DNA from: Rhexocercosporidium sp. MPI-PUGE-AT-0058
Lineage: Eukaryota; Ascomycota; Leotiomycetes; Helotiales
NCBI GenBank assembly: GCA_020746875.1
Contig: JAGTJL010000017.1
Coordinates: 434,001 to 498,000 of the forward strand
Length of the DNA stretch: 64,000 nt
Direction: 5' to 3'
Shown: one piece after another, positions 10,021 through 19,900 of the stretch
Numbering within the stretch: the first letter of the stretch is position 1
Layout: every line of letters begins with the position of its first letter
Notes under the pieces: generated by a model
What the model was told of the DNA's origin: nothing
What the model saw: the letters and a program-made list of their open reading frames with translations, nothing else
Database searches by the model: none
Position numbers and translations under genes: made by a program

Positions 10021-11424
10021 ATGTCTGAAAGTAGCCTCTTCGGCATCGTGATCAGTCTTAATGACTCTCTCCCTACATTCACGACATCCTCTCGGCTCTC
10101 CGGTTATGCGGCCATCACTGCAGTCCAAACTGCTCGCTTTGATGAGGCGCAGATTACGCTGGAAGGTTGCTCTAGAATCATCGTGGAGCCAACCGCGCCA
10201 ATTGCCCAGACGCGAGGCATCAACGCAAAGCATGTCTTCCTGAAGCTCGCGATGCCAATAGATGAATCCGAATATCCTCCATCTCACATCGCTGAACCTG
10301 GAAAAACATACAACTTCGCCTTCAATTTCGTTATCCCAGAACGTCTTCCTCTAAGCTCGTGCAGCCATAGATGTGCAGGGCCGCACGTGCAACAAGCTCA
10401 TCTTCACCTTCCACCTAGCATGGGCGATGGGGGATTTACACCACTTTATCCGACAAAATTCACGAGGAAGATCGAGTACGCCATCTACGCCAAGGTTTTG
10501 CAGTTCCGTGGAGCCGACTATAAAGCTGGGATAGTTGCATCTGATTCAAAAGAGCTTCGCTTTATCCCAGCCACATCGGAGGAACCACCTATATACATAC
10601 AACCTTCGGATTCAGATTACTCATTTATTCGCACCAAAAACATGAAGAAAGGGAGATTCAAAGGAAAGCTGGGAGAGTTTACGTTATCAGCCGAGCAACC
10701 AATGCCTTTCCAAGTCTCTCCCATATCCAGTACACCAGCAACCATCACTGTGACTCTGAAAGTCCGTTTTGACCCTTTGGATCCCTCGTACGAGCCTCCA
10801 CGTGTTGGAAAATTGACGACCAAAATCAAAATCTCCACTGTCTTCGCCACTCGTGCATTTCCAGATCTCCCTAAACGATGCCCAATAGGAACAGCCTACG
10901 ATCAAGAACGTTGTGGCTCTTTAGTGATCTTCCCTCTTCTAACTATGAGTATCAACTTCAGTAGTCTCTGGGCTCCGTATCACAGCTCGGACTCGGGAAT
11001 TGAACCTGCACCACCGTACCCCGACGAAACCCCTCAAAACATACATTTAACACAATCAACTAGCCAGCCTGGGAGGGGTTCCCACAATGCGAAAATTCTC
11101 GTTCCTATTACCTTACCGTCCAGCAAGCAGTGGTTACCAACCTTTCACTGCTGCCTTGTTTCTCGCTTCTACACTCTCGAGTTTTCTCTCGCCGTTCAGT
11201 CGCCTGGAAATAGGGGATTTTCAACTTGGGTTTTGAGGTTGCCCGTCCAGGTCTCGTCGTCCATCCTATCGAGGACGGTTGAAGTAGCCACGGGGAGCGC
11301 TGGGGAGGGTGGCTCCATTCAATCATCACCAATGTCTGAAAGACCAAGTGAAGCATTTTTCCGAAGTAGAACACTACCAGGACAGGCTGACGAGGAACCA
11401 CCTGGGTATGAGTTAATAGTTTGA
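10021..11424 (+). CDS. Arrestin-like protein with C-terminal PPxY motif
   Basis: The frame encodes 467 residues from the ATG at 10021, which has A at -3; 29 upstream codons are open but lack an ATG. Residues about 1-150 read as an arrestin N-domain (short strands, RLSGYAAITAVQ, then TYNFAFNFVIPERLPLSSC, a typical block of ascomycete arrestin-like proteins). Residues about 175-370 read as the C-domain (FTRKIEYAIYAKV, then the ITVTLKV and LTTKIKI strands). A proline-rich linker (PAPPYPDE) follows. The protein ends EEPPGYELIV, where PPGY is a PPxY motif able to bind WW domains of Rsp5/Nedd4-type ubiquitin ligases. By family knowledge such proteins recruit the ligase to membrane cargo for endocytosis; the cargo here is unknown. 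The coding region looks intact. A nested transposon pair ends about 60 bp upstream and probably occupies the promoter. Confidence 0.78.
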   Translation: MSESSLFGIVISLNDSLPTFTTSSRLSGYAAITAVQTARFDEAQITLEGCSRIIVEPTAPIAQTRGINAKHVFLKLAMPIDESEYPPSHIAEPGKTYNFAFNFVIPERLPLSSCSHRCAGPHVQQAHLHLPPSMGDGGFTPLYPTKFTRKIEYAIYAKVLQFRGADYKAGIVASDSKELRFIPATSEEPPIYIQPSDSDYSFIRTKNMKKGRFKGKLGEFTLSAEQPMPFQVSPISSTPATITVTLKVRFDPLDPSYEPPRVGKLTTKIKISTVFATRAFPDLPKRCPIGTAYDQERCGSLVIFPLLTMSINFSSLWAPYHSSDSGIEPAPPYPDETPQNIHLTQSTSQPGRGSHNAKILVPITLPSSKQWLPTFHCCLVSRFYTLEFSLAVQSPGNRGFSTWVLRLPVQVSSSILSRTVEVATGSAGEGGSIQSSPMSERPSEAFFRSRTLPGQADEEPPGYELIV

Positions 11425-11698
11425 GGGGCCGTCGGGGAAGGCTAATCAGGAAGGGCGTTAGCCATATGAGGAGATTTTGAGCCGTAAGCTTAGGGAATGG
11501 AAAATTTCGTTACGGAGTGAGTACTAGTCTTTATTGGCCGCTTCTTAGTTTGAATTTTCCACTCAGACGTCCTGGTATTTCATTTCTTATCCAAACAGAA
11601 AGTCATGTGAAGGTTAGAAGGTTGTACTGACTATTTCTTAGTTGGAGGTCAAGACGCCGTTCCGCCTATTTGAACAGCGCAAGGGAGATCCACTATTG

Positions 11699-11929
11699 TT
11701 AATTTTGCTTGCTCAAAAGAACATCAACACCTCTACCGACAACCAAGGCAATCTTCTCGGTCTTTTCGTCTACTAAAGTAACAACCCCCGATTTCGAGGA
11801 ATCAAATCCAGTTAGTGCAGACGAATTCCCACTCCCACCTTGGACTGCACCTAGCGCCAAATCCCCACCAAGCCAATCATTGACCACCTCAAAAATCGCC
11901 TTCTCGCCTATGTCAATTCGATTCCGCAT
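11699..11929 (-). CDS. Small hypothetical protein, 76 residues
   Basis: An ATG-initiated minus-strand frame reads MRNRIDIGEKAIFEVVNDWL, then a Gly-rich turn and a strand-like C-terminus (GVVTLVDEKTEKIALVVGRG). Its composition looks protein-like, more so than the Ser/Pro-rich plus-strand frame over the same bases. I do not recognise it. No coding sequence continues upstream because a stop lies just before the ATG in frame, so it is either a small protein or the tail of a broken gene. Confidence 0.28.
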   Translation of the reverse strand: MRNRIDIGEKAIFEVVNDWLGGDLALGAVQGGSGNSSALTGFDSSKSGVVTLVDEKTEKIALVVGRGVDVLLSKQN

Positions 11930-11937
11930 GCGCCTGG

Positions 11938-12723
11938 ACCGCTGTCAACCCCCCGCGACTGCACCTACTCCTCCCGCTGCCATTACCGCTAAAAAGGGCA
12001 AGCCCGGAGCCAGGGTAGCAGCTGCATCCTCGTCCAAGAGCAAGGCCGCAGCAACTAAGCGCGCTACACCTAAGCAGGCCGGCGGCCAAAGACGTCAGAG
12101 GTCAGCCGGAGGGGGCATTTCGCCAAGTCGCTGCACGGCTGCCACTCGTCATCAAAAATCCTTCGCCGAGCTAAAGAGCGGGCGTTGACGGTCGATGAGA
12201 CGGTAGTAGAGGCATTTGGAGCCTATTCTGAAGTCATGCAATGACAAGGCCGAGAAGATTGGGAAAATCTTCCAAGACGTTGTTCGGACGGGTGACGAAA
12301 GATGGCATATACGATACAGGAAAGCCGTGGGTGCAGTTCTAAAAGAAAATCTGCTAGAGTCCCGGATGCAGGGAATCTTGATGGACATCCAAGTACTTGC
12401 ATGCGGGGAGCTACAAGGAATCGCAAACGACGCCAATGCAAAGCAGCTCGAAGATTCGATCCAGGAGATGCGTGAAATGCCTGATTCTCTTCTACTCTTT
12501 CGTGCAGCAGTGTCATATCATCCGCGCAACTGGTGCCCTCCATGGCACTGGCGTATTGATCATCGGTAGCGCAGCAGAGTTTCCGGCGTGCCCTCCAACC
12601 CTCCCGAGCTCAGAGTTTGAAGTCTCTACTAGGAGCCTAAAGGTAGAGATGCGAGACGTGGGTCTACGGGCCTCCTCCCCGGAAGAGGAGCAAGCCTTCG
12701 AGTCGCAGTTCTCGACGATATAG
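11938..12723 (+). pseudogene. Fragment resembling a SesA-type N-terminal domain of fungal NLR/STAND proteins
   Basis: The plus strand reads a Lys/Ala-rich basic segment (KSKAAATKRATPKQAGGQRR, about 12030-12100), then, after a frame change, AEKIGKIFQDVV...RYRKAVGAVLKENLLES (about 12245-12360) and GILMDIQVLA...AKQLEDSIQEMREMPDSL (to about 12490). A second frame change gives TGALHGTGVLIIGSAAEF (about 12530-12590). The helical block followed by a Gly-rich TG...TG...GS stretch resembles the SesA-like N-domain and adjoining Gly-rich motif of NLR-like proteins, which act in non-self recognition and cell death. No NACHT or NB-ARC domain follows and frames shift at least twice, so this is a broken fragment. 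Its GC content is normal, so it was not broken by RIP. Family assignment is moderate at best. Confidence 0.42.
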
Positions 12724-13176
12724 GAAGGGATGAGGGCTTTGGAAAGGAAGCCAGAATAGGAAGATGTAATATCGAGGTAGCGATCGGACGTGTGGTTTTC
12801 CCGCAACTCGAGCCATATCCCAGTGGGTATCAAACGGACTCATATCGCCGCATCCGCCAACCCCTACTGAATTGAAGTCGCTTGCATGGTCGAATACAAC
12901 CGACGCCGGGGTTTTTACGAGCTGAATAGCGCCAACTTCGTCAACAACGATGCGAAGGACAAAGTTTTCGAATGAGCCGCATGTAGCAAATGACCCAGCA
13001 CTATGAAGACTAGATATGAGACCAAGAACGAGACTTTTTAGATTGAACCATCCTTTCTCACTCGCGGGCGAGTCTCGATCATCTTCGGAATCACTTAAAG
13101 AGGTTACTATTTTGTCAAAGTGGGCTGGGGAAGTTGGATGGGAATTTAATAAGATCTCCGCGGTGAGAGGGGACCT
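12664..13176 (-). pseudogene. Long start-less open frame, possible gene fragment
   Basis: The minus strand is open for 171 codons but lacks an ATG near its beginning. The first 80 codons look protein-like (HFDKIVTSLSDSEDDRDSP, then SLHSAGSFATCGSFENF, then VVDEVGAIQLVKT). The SAGSFAT...ENF...VVD-VGAI arrangement is reminiscent of the N-terminus of a fungal 2-oxoglutarate/Fe(II) oxygenase-like family, but no iron-binding His-x-Asp is present. The frame overlaps the SesA-like fragment on the opposite strand at its end. It is probably a truncated remnant, and the family link is weak. Confidence 0.25.
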
Positions 13177-13562
13177 TTATAGCGACCGTGGGGCTATACA
13201 CTTTTGCTGGTGCTAGCAGATCACCTAAGTTGCACAGCTATAGGCCTAATCTGCTCCAGTGGATGCTGCTGAAGGAGGTTTCAGGTTTTTCGTTTAACGT
13301 TGGTGTGACTCGAGATCCTTTCGCTCTGCCGGTGCCTATTGGGAGAAGACTTTGGCACTGGCCGGTTTGATCTGCCTCCAAATGAGTTGATTTGCACGAG
13401 ACAATTTGGGAACAGCGTAACAGCCAGGAAGAGTCTAAACTCAAATTTCCTTCTGAATTTCACTAAATTGCACAATTAGACATTAATCCACAAATCTAGC
13501 ATCCAATACCTCTACCAAATTAAGACCATTACAGCTACCTCACAACCTTTTCGCGAATTCAA

Positions 13563-14190
13563 TCAAGAGCTGATATTGTAACCGTAAGTCCAGAGACCAA
13601 TAATGATCGCGGCCCCACCGAATGCTCTGGGAATTGTTAGAAGAATACAGGTAGGTTGATATGCAACAAACTTACAGAATCCAATACGGGACAGGATTAC
13701 TGGAATTGAGCTTGTTGGTCGACCAGATATAGTAGATGGTTGTGTAGGGCCCGACAGCGCTGGGGTTCATTAGGTATGTACTCCTTCGAAGATGTTGGAA
13801 AAGCTTACTTGGAGACATCATTAGCACCATGGGTGAATGAAGCAGTCGCAGCCGTCATTACTTGTAGAAACGAGTACATGTACTCGACCTTGTTGTTGTA
13901 ATGTGCGGCATGGGCATGCATCAATTCCAAGTCGCCAGTCAAGATATTGCGTTTTCCCTGCAAGCTGACGATATCCTTGTCGACGCCTCTAAAGAAAAAT
14001 CTCTTGAATTGCCAGAATAAAACATCGGTGGTGAAAAACTTGCCAGACGGCTTAGGACCAATGATTGACACGTGTTCGCCGAGCTCATGGTGCTGATTGT
14101 CCTTTGGGGCAACATCCGTTTCTGGGGAGACGACACCATTCTTGACTGGGGGGTGAATGTCTTCCTGTCCTGCGGAGTCGACACCATTAA
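13563..14190 (-). pseudogene. PHO89-type Na+/phosphate symporter, internal fragment with two introns
   Basis: Three exons splice cleanly: exon 1 about 14190-13809, intron 13808-13760 (GTAAGC...CAG), exon 2 13759-13676, intron 13675-13627 (GTAAGT...CCAG), exon 3 13626-13563 with a TGA. The product includes the end of the large cytosolic loop (VLFWQFKRFFFRGVDKDIVS), then EYMYSFLQVMTAATASF and HGANDVSNAVGPY, the PHO4-family signature, then YWILAFGGAAIIIGLWTYGY. Full proteins of this plasma-membrane family are nearly 600 residues. Here the N-terminal half is missing at the edge of the AT-rich block and the last helices are missing after GYNI. Both 49-bp introns and the reading frame are intact, so truncation is the main lesion. 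It lies directly beside the RIP block, suggesting that transposon insertion or rearrangement removed the rest. Confidence 0.85.
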
Positions 14191-14343
14191 TTCTTAATGC
14201 CTTTTAGCTTATAAGCGTCGAAAAGGTTTAATAAAATAAAAGCTATTTTAGGTTTTAAAAGCTTAACTTTAAGCTTAAACGTCGGCTTGACTTCTAATAT
14301 AATATTACGTAGATTCGGATTTAATTCAGGGTCCTCAGGCGTA
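14190..14343 (-). other. Left boundary of AT-rich block; short open minus-strand stretch
   Basis: Composition changes abruptly here from about balanced to strongly AT/TpA-rich. Between the PHO89 fragment and the Copia LTR the minus strand reads openly for about 50 codons (PEDPELNPNLRNIILEV..., ending LFDAYKLKGIKN), which looks like coding sequence but matches no family I know. It may be the tail of a gene cut by the Copia element. Confidence 0.3.
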
Positions 14344-14561
14344 TGTCGGTCCTTTATAAGCGTATTTATAAGACTAGTGTGGTATAGAAGTAGATCAAAG
14401 CACTATAAGCAGTTATAGTTAAATTAAAGTAATTAATTATTATTCTAAAAGCTTTAAGCATTAAGAGAAAACAATTATTCTCCTAAAGGCGGTCTATAGT
14501 AGCAAAACCTAATTAGGTCACGTGTAGTGCCAAAAAAGCAGTTACCCGTGCTTATACGACA
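14344..14561 (-). repeat. 3' LTR of the Copia element
   Basis: This is the direct-repeat partner of 22085-22300. It retains many CA/TG dinucleotides that are TA in the other LTR (for example GTAGATCAAAGCACTATAAG here against GTAGATTAAAGTATTATAAG there), so it is the less mutated copy. It lies nearest the GC-normal arm. Confidence 0.82.
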
Positions 14562-16240
14562 TACCCCTTAGGCAATTAATAATAATAAGCCACTGCTATT
14601 ATGATTAATTATATTAAGCGAGAGCAAATAATAAAAAAGAATTAAGTAAATAAATTTACTTATATGCAGTAATTAGGCAAACAACCTGATTATATAAACC
14701 AACGATTTTCCTACTAAACCTAAACCTATAAACACTTGACAACTCATAAATCGACTGCTCTCGATTTACTACTTAATTAACTGCTTCCTTCGACACTATA
14801 GGTGTCTTTAAGCGCTCCGCCAGAATCGTTATAGCAGAACAATAATTTATTCGCTAAAGTAAAATAAGTAGCTCGATTTTTAATTTATTAGTTTCGATTT
14901 ACTAATCGGAGATCGACTTAATTAAGAATTAATTAATTAAAAAATAATCGCTGACTTATAATAAATTAAAGCTATTATTAATAATAAAAAGAAAGTCGTC
15001 GCTAAAGCACGATTATCAATTGCTCCCGTCCCCGCCCCCGCTCTTCGCCGTGCCGCTATTACTCCCTAGGCTTTAAAGTAATTAATAAGTGCTCGTATAA
15101 TAGTTTATTTAAGCTATATTAATAGCGCTTTTTAAATAAAAAGTAGCGGTTAATATTATAATATTATTAAAAAAGGTATTCGCTGCTTTACTTACTCGTC
15201 CGGCTATAAATGCGTAATTACTCCCGCTGCTGCCTAAGCTCCTTTCCTTATATATTATAATATATTAGAAAATAAAGCTGGCAAAAAGGTAAGTCGATTT
15301 AGCTACTTTTTTTTTGCTTTTTTAATTTATTATTAATTTTTTTAAGAGTTAAAGCAATTAAGAATCCCGGTCCGTGCCGCCCTTAAAGGTAGTAATATTA
15401 ATAAAGCTACTATTATTAGCGCTGCTATTAGTTTTAATAATAAAGTTACTTTAAGAGCTATTAATAAATTCGGAGGTAATAATAGAGATAATAATAATAA
15501 AGAAAACGATAAGTTATTTACTTTATTTTTAAAAAATTAAATTAATTTAATTAATTTCTTAAAAGAAAAAGAAAAGCCTTTAATTGTTTTTATAACTTAT
15601 ATTCGTATTATTAAAGAGAAGATTACTATCGCTATAAGTGCTCTCTTTATTAAGAAAGGTAATGAGAAAGTAACTGATTATCTTATTACTGCTACTACTA
15701 TTAAAGCTGCTGCTACCGAGGCTATTGCCGGAGCTGCTCGCGCCTATAGCCTAAGTCTTAGCGTTCTGGCCTTTTAAATTATATTTACTTATAGAGTTAT
15801 TTTTACTCCTGAACAAGAAGCTTAAGTTGCTCGCGTTAAAGAGTTAATTAATATAATAATTAGTGTTTTAAACGAGTTAGTTCGGGAGGTTTTAAGCCTT
15901 TCTTTTTTTAATAAATAAATTATTTTTTTATTTTTTAAAGCTTAAGAACCTCTTATTTTTTAAGTATTTCTTTATATTTTAAAAACTAAAGCTTACGTTT
16001 GCTTTTAAATTAAAGAATTATTAAAAGTAATTAACTCTTTAAAATATAGTAATTTATACCCCTGAGCTTAATTAATTTTTAATAAAATAAAATTATAAAT
16101 AAAAATTTATAAAAGAGAATTTTACAAAAGAATACATAATAATATAAATAAAGCTCTTTAATTAAAAAGTAAGCTTATTATATAATCACTTTAAGAATAA
16201 TTGAAAAGTAAAAAATATATATAAAAGACTGCTTTAAAGC
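14562..16240 (+). pseudogene. Unassigned coding-like relic between Copia RNase H and 3' LTR
   Basis: The plus strand from about 14,990 to 15,900 reads as a mostly single-frame relic: an Ala/Pro-rich start (APVPAPALRRAAITP), a short Cys-containing block (IRCFTYSSGYKCV), then Asn-rich and Ala-rich blocks (KATIISAAISFNNKVTLRA, TATTIKAAATEAIAGAARA) and a helical tail ending near 15,900. The Cys block resembles small zinc-binding motifs seen in many uncharacterised fungal repeat-associated proteins. A TATATAAA box lies near 14,690, just upstream. It runs opposite to the Copia genes, so it is either an antisense extra ORF or a separate insertion. No function can be assigned. Confidence 0.4.
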
Positions 16241-16249
16241 GAGTCTCTT

Positions 16250-19200
16250 AAAGGAATTGTTTTAATTAAATATAAATATTTACTAAGTTAATAAGAATAA
16301 TAAATACTTTAAATTTCTGTCGAGAAAGGTTTTTAATAAGTCCGTCAGCCGGCATATAACTTATAAGAAGATATTTTATTATAAAAATACCTTTTTAAAA
16401 CTCTTAGCGTAATTATATATTTTGAATATTAACGTAATATAACTTAATAGAAATACGTTAATTTTATTTAATAATTAACCGAATTATTTATTAATTATTA
16501 TAGAAAATTATTTAAACTATTTTTATATTAAAGCGTAATTCTTAAAAGAATTGCTAAAATATTATAAATTCTTTGTCGATACGCTTAATTTTAAGAAGCT
16601 TTACTTATATTATAAACGTAGTAATTATATTTTATAAAGCTACTTTTTAAAGAATTAAACTTTTAAAAAATATAAAGGTATATTTATTAAAAGATCGCTT
16701 TATCTTAATATTATCTATAAAAAAAGTATTTAATATTATTATAAAATAGGAGTCGCGCAGCTTATAGCTATAAGTAATTACTAAAAAACAAGTACTAAAA
16801 AAATAACGAATTATTTAATTAATTATAGCTAAGTACTTTTAAGAAAGATTAATTAAGAAATGAGAAAGCCTTAAAGTAATAAAAGCGACGTCTACGCGTA
16901 ATATAATTATAATATAAAGTATTAATTTAACCTTTTCTTAAAATACCTTAATTTAAGTTAAAATAACTTATTTTTAATTCTTTAATAACTCGACTTAAGA
17001 TAATAATATACTTAAGCAATTTCTATTTACTAACTCAAATCGAAGAGCAACCTTTTAAATATAAGTATCGTATATTAAAGAAATAGTCTTCGCTAATTAA
17101 TCTCTAATAATATAAACGCCTAAAAGCTACTCCGTTTACTTTCTTTTAATAAACTTATATATTATATTTAAGCCGTTAATAATTAATTTAACGTCTTTAA
17201 AAGCTAAAGTATAATAAAGCACTTAAATATTATTAATATAAAATATTATAAATACCGTACGTTACTCGTTTATAAATATATAAGGCTCTTTTTTATAAGT
17301 AATCAACTTTAAAATTATTAAAATATAAGTAAAGTTACCGTATTATAGCGCCAGTAAGTCCTTAAGTCCGTAAAGTGCGCGATTAACCTTTATTATTATT
17401 CCGTCTTATTTAAAACCGTTTAATAAATAATAGCGTACGCAAGTACTTATTTCATTTTATTTAGCGTTAATAAAGGCATTTATTATATTAAATTAAATCA
17501 TTTTTAAATTAAATTAAGCTATAATAATTATAGCGGTTTTAAAAAAGTAAGTAATTAAAGTAATTATATAAGTTAATAAAATTAACGTTTTAAGCTATAA
17601 ATCTCCTCTTATAACGACTTAAGAGCGATAACGGGTTAAATACCCTAACGAATCGACTTTACCGTGAAATACTTATTTTAAGAGAATTAATTACTTAGTA
17701 ATAAAGGTATATTTAACGATTCTCTAGTAATTACGCGACTTAAAATTAATAATCTCTTTAATAACGTCGGCTCGGAAGTACTTTTTTAACGGGTAATCCC
17801 TAAGGTCTCTTTAATTTAATAAGTCCTTAAGTATTTATAAGTAATAAATCTGTAAAAACTTAATTAATTATTAAATTTCGACATTTTTAAGTATAAACGC
17901 TAATATAATAACGTAAATTACGCTTAAGTCTTTTCCGTCTCTTTATATTAATTTTTAATTAAACCAGAAAGTCTTTAGAAAATCCTTTAAGTGCTCGCGG
18001 TTGCTTAACGGTTATAATAATTTTATAATTAGCTCTTTAATAATTATTATATAAACGCTTTAATTCGGTTTCGTTACTTTATTATTAACTCGAGTCTTTC
18101 GACTTTTATTAATTATTTAATCTTTTACTCTTTTCTTCTTAAGAGGTTTAAGTAAGCCGGAATTTAGTTTAATTAAAGCCGAGAATAATAAGCGTAAACT
18201 TAACTCTTTGTCTTCTTTTAATTCCGATAATTACGGATATTCCTCGTATTTAATTGCTTAAGGCAAAGCTTTTAATTACTTAAGGCCGATACTTTTTTTA
18301 AATATTCTCCGACGCTTAAGATCGCGCTTTTAGTCGTATAATCTTTTAAAGTAAATTATAATTTATAATATCGACTTCCGCTTAAGGCTTATATTACTTT
18401 AAAAGTTTAATATATTACGTAAGACACTTCTTTTAATTACGCTTTTAAACGCTAATTATCTTAAAGTATCGGCTCGTTTTAAGATTTAATTAAAATGCTC
18501 GTAAGTAAGAAGTTTAGTATTCTTTTTTAATTAAATTACCCTCGAATTCTTATTAATAAGCGGCTAAATAAAATTAAGAGTTATTAAATTAATTAAAAGT
18601 AACGTATTTACTTTTATTAACTTAACTAAAAGAAAAGTAAATAGCTTTATCCCCGAGCTTAAAAGCTTAATTAAAAGTTTTAATACCCCCGAGTTTATAA
18701 GCTCGTCGACTTTTATAGCGCTTATTACTTCGCTTAGTTATTCTCCGTTCGAAGTAATAAACGGTGTTTTTAATTTTAATATATTAAATGCGCTTAATCG
18801 GTTAATTATAATAAAACTAACGTCTTAATCTCCTTTTTCTTTTTTTAATATTTTCGTAAAATCTTTTAATATTAAGCGCGGCTGGCCGACCGCTTTATTT
18901 ATATTTAAAGAGCTTAAATAAAAAAAGGTTTCGTTAAAAGTAACATTCCGAGTCACTATTATATATTATAATTAAAACATTTAAATTCTATAAATATTAA
19001 ATAAGACGTATTTAATTAAGTAATTAAGGTGCGCTCGCGGGTTAACTTTAAAAGCTCTCTTTTAGCGGAGAGCTTCTTAGTCTTTAATTATAAGGTAAGT
19101 TTTATAATCGTACGCATATAAGTTACTTTAATTAAGCCGTAAATCGGTTATTAACTTTAGCGTGAGCTTAAGGTCGTAATACCGAAAATACTGCTTAAAT

Positions 19201-19900
19201 TAAACTTAAAATACTTTATTTAAACTCTTAAAGCTTTTATAAGTAAATAGACTTATATTATAAAAAATAATTGCCGTTATTATTAATTCCGTCTAAAGCG
19301 CTTAAAGTAAATTAACGGAGAAGCGCATTTTAATTAATTTATTAATTATTTTTTTACTTACGCGCTTAGCTCTTTTATTAAGTTAGTATATATATAAGGG
19401 GGTAGATTTAATATTAATACTACTTTCTTTATATTACTTTTTATACTTAATTAATTTATTAATTCTTATAATTAAGGTGTTATTATTTTAACGTATTTTG
19501 TAAACCGAGAGCCCGAATCTATGTCTCGTTTACGCCTTAAATAGTTTAAGAATATTTAAGACGGCAATTAACCTTTTAGTTTTCAAAAGCCGCTTATAAA
19601 ATTTCTTATTATATTTATCCTTAATTAATAAAAGCTAATTATTCCTATTAAACCTTATTAAAAAGTCGAATAAATCCTAAGAAATACGGTAAAAAAGACG
19701 GGTAACTATTCTCTTTAATTAATAACGACTTATCACTTATTATATTATAATTACTATATAATGCTTATATTTTAATCGAGTTAAACCTTAAATCTCGACG
19801 TTACGCGCATTTTTTACTAAGTTTTCTAAGGCTTCCTTTCTTAAATAACCTACGCGTAAATGCTATAAGTAAGCTTTGTCGACTTATAGCTTTAAATATC
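16250..19900 (-). pseudogene. Copia pol relic: integrase, reverse transcriptase, RNase H
   Basis: Minus-strand conceptual reading through stops gives LGYLRKEALENLVKNARNVE (GAG-pre-integrase, about 19,860-19,790). Next come the integrase core (ISWDLFDF-, IKD-Y-, LSVYKIR-like blocks, 19,750-19,500), then reverse transcriptase with FHGKVDSLGYLTRYR (about 17,650), LYGLKD (about 17,340) and GVYIIRD...TISLIYDTYI (about 17,060). The catalytic YVDD is read as YINN at 17229-17240, both Asp codons having become Asn. RNase H continues to about 16,280. The enzyme would have copied the element's RNA and integrated the cDNA; it is now inactive. Most stops fall where CAA, CAG or TGG codons would be expected, the RIP pattern. 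Confidence 0.8.
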
